DNA of 64,000 nt from NCBI GenBank assembly GCA_018857735.1, contig JABMCL010001430.1, positions 165,001-229,000 on the forward strand. The letters are read 5' to 3'. The notes under the pieces are model-generated. The model saw only the letters and a program-made list of their open reading frames with translations, searched no databases and was not told the origin of the DNA. Within the stretch, counting starts at the first letter, position 1, and each line of letters begins with the position of its first letter. The DNA comes from Alviniconcha marisindica. Its lineage: Eukaryota > Mollusca > Gastropoda > Provannidae. Position numbers and translations under genes: made by a program. Positions 39,066-50,000 of this stretch are shown in pieces.

Positions 39066-39764
39066 GAATTATATCAGGCATTTCTTTTATAACTGCTGGT
39101 GTTGCTTATGCCAGCATGAATGAAACCAAAATCATTTGACTTGAGACGGAACTTTTTTTTTTTTTTTCCTGCTTGCTTTCGTGTTTGCATGCATGCTTGG
39201 ACACTTGTTTCTTCCACTCATAATTTATTAGGACCTAAACCATTTAGAGGGAGCTGACAGCTGCACAGAGATAAAGAGTGCCCCATCAGTGGTGTAACCA
39301 ATTCTGGCAGAGTTTGGAAGAAGCTGTTAAAAAGCAATGCTCAGAGTGTTTTGCGCCTTCATGCCAAGTTGGTGACTTTGACCGAATGTCATCTTCTTCT
39401 GTATGTTAGGTAGACAGCCACCTTCCAATGAGTTGAAAACTGTTCAGAGATTTTGCTGTACTTCTGGGAGGTCTGCAGGGTCCTATAAAGTGGTATAATA
39501 AAGAAAGAAACAATTTTAGACAGGGGAGTGGGTGCTGTGTGTTTACTTTGGGGTGTCGAGTTAGACCAATCCGGCTACCGTAGTGGTCCCTGGGGATGAA
39601 CCCCGACCGGCACAGCTCCAGCCTTCACTTACCCACTGGCTGCATCTAGGTGAATGTGTCATTAGACTGGCATTTCTCAGGTACCATTCAAGGAGCTGCA
39701 GGACTGATGATCACCTGCACTGAGCTGTATGCAGCCATGCCACTTCCTGTGACTGACCCAGGTC

Positions 39765-40095
39765 ATCCAAGTTTGAAAACAGCAAATATGAGCATTTCAC
39801 TCTCTGTGACATTTTTTTTTTTAAATTGCAGTAACAGCATTTCAGTCTTTGTGATGAAGTATTTTTGAAAACGGCATCTATCAGCATTTCACTGTTTGTG
39901 ACAGGTATTTTTGAAAACACAAATATTAGCATTTCACTGTTTGCGACAGGTATTTTTGAAAACACAATTAGCATTTCACTGTTTGTGACAGGCATTTTTG
40001 AAAACACAAATATTAGCATTTCACTCTTTGTGGCAGAGACATTTTTGAAAACAGCAAATTAGAAATAGCATTTCGCTCTTTGTGACCGAGGTATT
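39765..40095. repeat. Minisatellite, 42-51-bp unit
   Basis: Six to seven copies of agcatttcactgtttgtgac plus aggtatttttgaaaacacaa at. It lies between the convergent SET and ASB-type genes. Confidence 0.92.
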
Positions 40096-40514
40096 TTGCG
40101 CATTATTTTTCAACCCAAAATGCAGAGAAGATGCAGTCCACTGACCCCGCCAAAGTAATCGGACTACATCCCCGGTGAGCAGACACATGCTGATCAGTAC
40201 AGACACTTGCTTTGCTTACATACTAGTCAAAAATGTACAGACATCGAGAACCCTCAAGTCAGTTGTTTACGTTGGATTTCTTTTATTCCAAACTTGTCAT
40301 CACATTTCAGCACGCAAGATCAAATGCTTACATCACAAGTTGCTCAAAGGAGAACTGATCAAATTGCAATTCACTCGCCTAAATCAACACAGCAGTTGAC
40401 GGACAACGGCTCAAACCACAATTCACTTGCCATAAGCAGCACAACAGCTGACGGATAACAGCTCAAAATCACAAGTCACAAAACTCTCGCACCAGGAGTG
40501 CACCTGTTAATATT

Positions 40515-40568
40515 GCCCTGATACAACCACATTGGCTGACTGGGCATAAAACACCAAGTTACTTGCTG
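40515..40568 (+). mobile_element. Short dispersed repeat tail (pair with 18456)
   Basis: ccctgatacaaccacattgg, then ctgactgggcataaaacacc, then aagttact; a diverged copy of the SINE-tail-like sequence at 18456-18512. Confidence 0.55.
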
Positions 40569-40734
40569 CTCCGTTATTCGTTTGTTGCACGTTGTAACTG
40601 TTGGACCAGAAGTACTATTGTGCCCTCTGATTTGGGAGCTGCAATGCGCTGCCAGTAACAAGGTTTGTTGCCTTGTGTGGCAAAGTACCCCCCGTTGTGT
40701 GCCCAGTCATTCTGTATGTCACAGTGCCCAAAGT

Positions 40735-42120
40735 CAAACATGCGCACACACACACACACCAGTACCTCTACAGAGACGACTTGCAAAAGTCAAACTGCAT
40801 GGGCAAATGTGCACATGCTAGTACCTCTGACTTGCAAAAGTCAAACTGCATGGGCAAATGTGCACACGCTAGTACCTCTGACTTGCAAAAGTCAAACTGC
40901 ATGGGCAAATGCGCACATGCTAGTACCTCTGACTTCCAAAAGTCAAACATGCACTGGTACCTGCAGCAATGGCACACTAGTCAAACATGCACTGGTACCT
41001 GCACAGAGATGACTTTTTGCAAAAGTCAAACTGAAAGGGCAAACATGCACACACCAGTACCTCCAACTTGCAAAAGACAAACATGCACTAGTACCTGTAC
41101 AGAGATGACTTCCAAAAGTCAAACTTGAAGGGCAAACATGCACACACCAGTACCTCTGACTTGCTAAAAACAAACATGCACACACCAGTACCTCTGACTT
41201 GCTAAAAACAAACATGCACACACCAGTACCTCTGACTTGCTAAAAACAAACATGCACACACCAGTACCTCTGACTTGCCAAAAAGGCAAACATGCACACA
41301 CCAGTACCTCTGACTTGCTAAAAACAAACATGCACACACCAGTACCTCTGACTTGCTAAAAACAAACATGCACAAAACGGCCCTGTACAGAGGTGACTTA
41401 CAAAACGTCAAACTGGATATGAACACCAGTACCTCTGTTGCAAAAGTCAAACATGCATGCACACACACCAAAACCTCTACAGAGGTTACTTTCCCAAAAG
41501 TCAAACTGGATTGGCAAATGTGCATACATCAGTAACTGACTTGCAAAAGTCACACGTGCACACACACACACACACACCAGTACCTCTGCAGAGATGGCTG
41601 TTATAAAAGTCGAACTGGATGGGCAAACATGCACACACAAACCAGTACCTCTACAGCCGTCTTGCAACAGTCAAACATGTGCATACACCCCAGTCTTACA
41701 AAATTCAAAGTAGACAAACGTGCACACACACACACACACACACAGGCAGACACACTTACACACACACCAGTACCTCTAACTTCCAAAAGTCAAACTCGAT
41801 AAGCAAACATGCACACACACACTTGTTGTTCTGACAGTCAAACTAGATGAACAAGCATGCACACATACACACCAGTGCCTCCACAGAAATGACTGTTCCA
41901 ACAGTCAAACTGGATGAACAAGCATGCACACAAACACACGTACCTCCACAGAAATGACTGTTCCAACAGTCAAAGTGGATGCACAAGCATGCACACAAAC
42001 ACACAGGTACCTCCACAGAAATGACTGTTCCAACAGTCAAACTGGATGAACAAACATGCACACACACACACAGAAATGGCGGTTTGAACAGGATGGGCAA
42101 ACATTCACACAGGCACACAC
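40735..42120. repeat. Minisatellite, about 38-66-bp units
   Basis: Core catgcacacaccagtacctc plus tgacttgctaaaaacaaa; an exact 38-bp period at 41170-41360, longer variant units on either side and a diverged block (41820-42110) with catgcacacaaacacac. It lies immediately downstream of the ASB-type stop codon and may be transcribed as part of its 3' UTR. The open frames across it are not genes. Confidence 0.93.
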
Positions 42121-42160
42121 ACAGTAAGGTCCAGATCTAAGGCCTAGGCTATTCCAGTGG

Positions 42161-42325
42161 TCAGAGTGGTTTCCGGTCCAGTGACCTGAGGAAGTTTATC
42201 AGTTTATTTGGTAGCGGGAGCTGGGTGACCCCAACCAGCATTTTTCCACGCAGATGAGCACGGACAGAGCGCCTACAGATTGACTGTAAGGAGTCGACAG
42301 AGCGCGACAGCTGATGAACCTGAGC
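42161..42325 (-). CDS. ASB-type gene exon 8 (SOCS box, stop)
   Basis: After [63 protein letters not shown] and TGA at 42163-42161. SLQ.ICRR.VR is the Elongin C-binding BC box, and LPLP.KL is the Cul5-box signature. C-terminal position is usual for ASB proteins. Confidence 0.94.
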   Translation of the reverse strand, partial: AQVHQLSRSVDSLQSICRRSVRAHLRGKMLVGVTQLPLPNKLINFLRSLDRKPL

Positions 42326-43685
42326 CTGAAAAAAAAATCAACCAAAAACAGATCTGAGAACACACAAATCTGATTAATCGGATTATTTATTCATGACAAA
42401 AGCGCAGGTATGATTTACTGGTAGACCACTTCACTTTGTTCACATGACCCGCTCTCACATCCAAAAAATCCCAATAAGAAGATCTGTACACATATATGCC
42501 TTAAGTATTGGACTTAGGAACAGGAACACCAAGACAGATACAATGTAAACATCGTATTTTTCATCAGAAAGTGGGCAGGGGTTACAAAATCAAACAAATC
42601 CTGTGTGGTACAGGTATACGCACAGTTAGACATCCTGTGACGGAGAAAATAATGCCCTGGCAAAGTCTGTCAATGTTTAACTTGTCAGTGGGTCAGGAAT
42701 CAGGCAGGCAGACTGGACCCACTCACCCCCCCACCCTCTCTTGAAGTACGTTTCCAGGATATGGGAGACTGTCAATGCTCAGGACATCTCGGGTTGTAGC
42801 TCTCTAGGGAATAGCGCTACAGAAAATTTATGTTATTATTGTTCTGGTTTATTTCCAGTGTTACTGCAATAGCACGTAAAAGATCCTGGTCATTCTGCCA
42901 AAAGTGCAGGTGGCAGGTTACAGCTAAACACGCATACACCTTAAGTATGTGGCTTTGCATGAAGTGACATGGTGCATGGTTGTATGGTGTATACGGAACT
43001 TGCGCCGAGATGGCAGCAGTTTCATGTGGCACCAGCCATGCCAGCACTGTAAGTACACCACTTCAGTGGATATTCAAAAATGCGCTATAAAAAGCTAGTC
43101 ACTAAATTAGAATCACATGCAAACACAGTGAGTCTTCTCAAGAGTGGAGAATAGCGCTATATAAAAGCAATCATCATCATCATCATCATCAGCTCTCCCT
43201 TATATTTGAAAACAATTAATTGTAATTGTTCTTTTTCTTTTCTAATATGCATTATGTGATTGCATGTATGTAATATGTCAGTAAACGCAAATGCTAGATG
43301 TACACATATGTGAACAAACGCATTGATCTCACTCGGTAGGGAAAAGTGATGTAGAAAATTTATGTATTATTGTTCTGGTTTATTTCCTGTGAAGTGGCTT
43401 CAATTTTGTTCTCTTAAAGACAGACGGAGGCTGACTACTACAGAAAAGTTCACCTGCAGACATGCTGTTCCCTCGTCTATCTCCAAGTCGCCAACGTTTA
43501 GTTCGGCCACAGCTTTGCTGATCATGCGTAAACATGGCCGAGTCAAGACAGGCGAGAGGATCTGCAGCAATGCTGACAGCACCTGTTAATTTTTTTATTT
43601 TATTTTTTTAAACAACAAACATTATCAACAACAAAAATCCCTCTTTGCACTCACCAACTCTGAACTATTGGTGATTCCAGCTGAC

Positions 43686-43724
<39 letters not shown>

Positions 43725-46152
43725 ACCCCCTCACCTTTATACACACTGACACCTACCTTAGGACTGGCGGCAGTGTTGGCCATGTACCACACCCAGTACT
43801 CACACCCCCACCCCACCCCTCTCTCTTCCACACAGGCACTACCTTAGGACTGGCAGTGTTGCCATGTACCACACCCCCACCCCACCCTGCCCCTCTCTCT
43901 TTACACACAACCTATCTTAGGACTGGCAGTGTTGGCCATGTACCACACCCCCACCCCACCCTGCCCCTCTCTCTTTACACACACACTATCTTAGGACTGG
44001 CAGTGTTGGCCATGTACCACACCCCCACCCCACCCTGCCCCTCTCTCTTTACACACACACTATCTTAGGACTGGCAGTGTTGGCCATGTACCACACCCCC
44101 ACCCCACCCTGCCCCTCTCTCTTTACACACACACTATCTTAGGACTGGCAGTGTTGGCCATGTACCACACCCCCACCCCACCCTGCCCCTCTCTCTTTAC
44201 ACACACACTATCTTAGGACTGGCAGTGTTGGCCATGTACCACACCCCCACCCCACCCTGCCCCTCTCTCTTTACACACACACTATCTTAGGACTGGCAGT
44301 GTTGGCCATGTACCACACCCCCACCCCACCCTGCCCCTCTCTCTTTACACACAGACACTACCTTAGGACTGGCAGTATTGGCCATGTACCACACCCATGT
44401 ACCACACCCATGTACCACACCCATGTACCACACCCCCACCCCACCCCACCCCTCTCTCTTTACACTCAGACACTACCTTAGGACTGGCAGTGTTGGCCAT
44501 GTAGCGCACCCATGTACCACCCCCCACCCCACCCCTCTCTTTACACACAGACACTACCTTAGGACTGGCAGTGTTGCCATGTACCACCCCCCACCCCACC
44601 CCCTCTTTACACACATGTACCGCACCCATGTACCACACCCCTACCCCACCCCACCCCTCTCTTTACACACAGACACTACCTTAGGACTGGCAGTGTTACC
44701 CATGTACCCACCCCCACCCCACCCCACCCCTCTCTTTCACACAGACACTACCTTAGGACTGGCAGTGTTGGCCATGTACCACACCCCCACCCCACCCCAC
44801 CCCTCTCTTTACACACAGACACTACCTTAGGACTGGCAGTGTTGGCCATGTACCACACCCCCACCCCACCCCACCCCTCTCTTTGCACACAGACATTAAC
44901 TTAGGACTGGCACTGGCAGTGTTGGCCATGTAGCGCACACATGTACCACACACTCTTTGCACACAGACGCTACCTTAGGACTGGCAGTGTTGGCCATGTA
45001 CCACACCCCTACCCCACCCCACCCCTCTCTTTACACACAGACACTACCTTAGGACTGGCAGTGTTACCCATGTACCACACCCCCACCCCACCCTACCCCT
45101 CTCTTTACACACAGACACTACCTTAGGACTGGCAGTGTTGGCCATGTACCACACCCATGTACCAGACCCACACCCCACCCACCCTCTCTTTACACACAGA
45201 CACTACCTTAGTGTTGGTAGTGTTGGTACACACATGTACCGCACCCATGTACCACACCCCTACCCCACCCCACCCCTCTCTTTACACACAGACACTACCT
45301 TAGGACTGGCAGTGTTACCCATGTACCACACCCCCACCCATGTACCACACCCCCTACCTTAGGAATGGCAGTGTTACCCATGTACCACACCCCCACCCCA
45401 CCCCACCCCTCTCTTTACACACAGACACTACCTTAGGACTGGCAGTGTTACCCATGTACCACACCCCCACCCCACCCCACCCCTCTCTTTACACACAGAC
45501 ACTACCTTAGGACTGGCAGTGTTACCCGTGTACCACACCCCCACCCCACCCCTCTCTTTACACACAGACACTACCTTAGGATTGGCAATGTTGGCCATAT
45601 ACCGCACCCATGTACCACACCCCCACCCCCCCCCCCCCCACCCCTCTCTTTACACACAGACACTACCTTAGGACTGGCAGTGTTGGCCATGTAGCACACC
45701 CCCACCCCACCCCACCCCTCTCTTTACACACAGACACTACCTTAGGACTGGCAGTGTTGGCCATGTAGCGCACCCAGTACTGGTGGCATTTGGAGCTGTG
45801 CTGCAGGTTGGAGCCAGCACACACCAGCGTTTCCACCAGCTGCAGGCTGACGTGCGGGAACATGCGGTAGGCGATCGACGTCACTTTGTCCAGCTCATAG
45901 CACAGAGCCATGCGATCTGTTAAAATGTTTAATTCAAATTAAGAAAAAAACTGATAAAAATAAGAAAACATCATGAAAAACACAAACTGACAAGCACGGC
46001 AAATGCTCATAATTATTCCTTGCATTCAAAATGGAGAAAGTGAATAAAATTATTTTGCGTTAGCTTCTTTTTTTTCAAGATCCTGTGACTTATTTTATGT
46101 ACTCAACAGAAAGTGACGTGCACTGTAACAATTGTCATCAATCTTTTATACA

Positions 46153-46185
<33 letters not shown>

Positions 46186-46900
46186 TGTGTGTGCATGTGT
46201 GTGAGAGAGAGTGTGTGTGCATGTGCATGTGTGTGTGCATGTGTGTGTACATGTGTGTGCATGTCCAGGGAGAGTGAGGGACAGCGTGAGCTATGTAGCG
46301 CATTCCTAAATTAGGTTGTGCATCACTGTAATGTTTCATGCATAGCCCTTTGAGCCTCACGCATGCCTCACAGAGGGACATGGCACATTAGAAACGCAAT
46401 TATTATTATGTCTGCTGCTAGAGGTACTGTGGTGAAGCTGACAATGAAATCTGACCCATTTAGGAAAACTGGCAAAGTAAGCATCGCTCAATGCAACAGC
46501 ATAAACTACATGGCAGCAAAACATTTCATTAATTTTCCACAGCCGATTTCTTTACATGGAAATTTGGGTAAGCGCTCTTTTGGGCGACTTTAAGAAGACC
46601 GACCTTGATAATCACAGACAGTAGCGGAAAGACCAGCATGCAACAGAAGACGAGCGATCTCATCGCGCACAGCTGTATCCAGCTGCGAGTTGGAACAGAT
46701 ACAATGCAGCGCTGAAACACAGGTAGAAAATATGGTTCAGGTGCAAATAACAGAAACAGTAAAGATGGATGGTCAGCGTTATTCTGTTATTTGTCATCAA
46801 GGGCTGGTACAGCAATCAATAATACACAAAAATCTATGCATGTGTGTGTGTGTGTGTGTGTGTGTGTACATGTGCTTGAGTGTGTGTGTGTGTGTTGTGA

Positions 46901-46948
<48 letters not shown>

Positions 46949-46996
46949 TGTGCTTGAGTGTATGTGAGTGTGTGCATACATGTGTATACATGTGTA

Positions 46997-47028
<32 letters not shown>

Positions 47029-50000
47029 AGTGTGCATGTGCACGTGTGTGTGTACATGTGCACATGTGCATGTGGGGGGAGAGTGAGGGACAGAATGAGT
47101 CTACAGACTCACAGAATTTCAGGGCACCAACTCTCTGTCTACATGAAAAAGAATGTAAAACAGGAGCTGTTGCAGAGGCCGCTGCCTTAACTGCTCATCC
47201 TGCTACACAGTCCTATAACCTTTCCATCTACAAAGTACAAAAAAACAAAAACACACTCCAAAAAGCTGAAACTCTCAACAACTGTGCGCTGCTGTTGCCT
47301 GATCAAACAGCTGAGAGTGACGCTTTTTTAATGTTAAAAGTGCAGAGTGGTTGTCATTTGCTTGGTGCCTTGCAAGAAGACACTATTGCTCTGACACCAC
47401 AAACTGTGGGATGAGATGTGCATGTGTGTGTGTGTGTGTGTGTGCATGGGGGTGGGGGTGGGCGGGTGTGTGTGTGTGTGTGGTTCTTCTTCTTCTTCCT
47501 TTCTTATTTACAGTCTTTTCACATAAGTGATATTACTTATTAGACTGATCTTACAATTATCATGCAAACATGTCAGCAACTTGTACCAATAAGATTTTTT
47601 TTTTTTAAAGCCCCAAAACAACTTATTTGCAGCCAACAAACCACCATATGCAGTGTGTGCGTTGGTAGTGACATTGTGAAGCGCCCTGCACTCCCACCTT
47701 GTGTGACAGACGGGCGCTAAAGAAATCCCTTTTATTATCATTAGTATTATTATCAGTATTATTATAAGGAAGTGGTTAAGAATTCTTCTTCAAATAAAAC
47801 TGAACAAATTGCATTGCAGTGCACAGGGTTGTCTGCTAATGCTACTCATGAACGATGCATTCAGCTATGCCTCACACCTGTAGTTGTGCTATTACTACTA
47901 GTAGTAACTTGTTTTTTCATTTTTTTCATTGTCATGCCTACAATCTTCCAACAGGCGACAACAGATCAACCCCAAAAAGATAAGTTTCTTTCTAATTTTT
48001 CATCATTTTTAACCATTTAACTGTCGTTTAAGTGTCACTTTGTGGCTTGACGAAGGGGATTTCCCTGAAAATTTGCATAGTGTGTGTCCGTGTCATAACA
48101 AATAAATGTTCTTTTGAACCTTTTTGTGTTTGGATCTTGTTTTTGTTTTTACGGCCAGTCAACCAGGACATTTATATGAAGGCGACTCAAACCTGCTGTG
48201 ATGTTACTACTACAGTACTAGTAGTAACTTACGTTTTTTACAGCCAGCCAACCAGGACGGTTCTATGAAGGTGAATCAAACCTGTAAATCCTTTGTCATC
48301 CACAAGATGGACGTTAGCATTGTACTGTTCTTGCAGCAGCAAGGTCACAGCTTCCAAGGGGTCGTTCCGATTGTTGCTGCATGCTTCCATCAGGGCCGTG
48401 CAGCCTGAAACCGTCCACACGAGCCAGCGTTACATGCACAAACGCAGAAGGAAGGACTGGGCGTGTTTGCATCTGTGTTGATGCGGACATAGGGCAGGGT
48501 AGCACTGTACCACAAACACTGCATCACAGGTACAACAAATGCATGATGGTTAAACTAAACATGAAGCTTATTTTTATCTTTGTTATGTATTTCTCTGTGT
48601 GTGTGTGTGTGTGAGTGTGTGTGTGAATGTGTGTGTGTGCATGCCTACACACACGTGGGGGAGGGGTGGGTGCACAAACAGGGGGTGTGGGTGGGTGCGG
48701 TGTGCGAGTCATACGATTATCTATTACTTTTGAGGTTTTATGTATACATTTTTGGTGATCTTGCAAAGCGAGGTGTGCTCATCCTTGTTGGTGAGACACA
48801 GCACTATAAAAGTGACTGCTATTACTATGATTATTATTATTTGACAAAGTCTCTACAATCTAGCAGAAAATCTTGCTCTGATCATTCATTTCAGTGAATC
48901 CCATTACCACAATAAATGTTTCAAAAAGATTTGTTTAAACCTGACAGTGTTGACTGGTAGCATTCTGAAGGGGGACAAAATCCTTATTAATCATACAACA
49001 CAAAACAAACTTAAAAGTTTTGTCTTGTCCAATCAAAGAAAGCGTTCTTTTTAACCTTTCGCGTGCTTGATCTGCTGCCAACACAGCTCAGGGCTGTCTC
49101 AGTGTGGGCTGAAGAAGACTGTGTGTCTGACCATGACAACAATGAAGCTTCATGGTCATCCTCTGTGTTCCTGGAATGCTTCTGTCTCCCAAGACCCCCG
49201 GAATGCATTTTTGTTGCTGTTGTCGTTTGTTTTTGGTCCCATGTCCAGGGTAAGTTCACACCTGCATTGTCCTGAGCATTGATGCAGCCTCCCACGTCCA
49301 TGACCAATGTACCTAGACCTACCTGTGTTGTCCGGAGCATTGACGCAGCCTCCCATGTCCACGACAGGTGTACCCAGGCCTACCTGCATTGTACTGAGTA
49401 TGACGCAGCCTCCCATGCGCATGACAAGTGTACACAGACCTACCTGCATTGTCCTGAGCGTTGACGCAGCCTCCCATGTCCAGCAGGACCTGCACCAAGC
49501 GGTGGGAGTTGGCAGCGGCCACGTGCAATGGGAGGCGGCTGAAGCGATCGTGCACCTCCTGGTCCGCCCCCATGTACAGAAGTAACTCCACAATTCTCTC
49601 TGCCACTGCACAGCAACAACAGAGCCTGCAGACCAGTCAACGTTCGCTGAGAGAAACGTCATATTTACCTCTCTGCAATCATCCCACTCTCACTGACTTT
49701 TGGAACTTTGTGAAGAAGAAAAATCCGAAACTAAAATGACTGCTAGTGTTCTAAAACAAGATCCAAACACAGAAAATGTCAGTCCTGCCAACATTCTTCC
49801 AAGCACTGGAAGGAAAACAACACAGCTCAACCAAAAACAGATAAGTGGTTTAGCTTTGCACTTCATTTTTCATAGTTTTTTTTACCATTTAGCTGTTGTT
49901 TAGGCGTCATTTTGTAGCTTGATAAAGGGGATTACCCCAAAAATTTGCTGGTTGTGTTTTGTCCCAATAAATGTCATTCTTATGAACCTCTTAAAAGTCT

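Larger units (their letters stand above)
46712..48281 (-). other. ASB-type intron 4
   Basis: GTTTGA to TGTTTCAG. It holds two retroelement 3' ends (47655, 47950) and a long interrupted (GT)n tract at 46846-47070 on the plus strand. Confidence 0.75.

Noticed and set aside
49156..49662. 168-codon minus-strand open frame as an independent gene
   Set aside because: It reads ASB exon 3 and its downstream repeats in the wrong frame; the ankyrin frame is offset from it.
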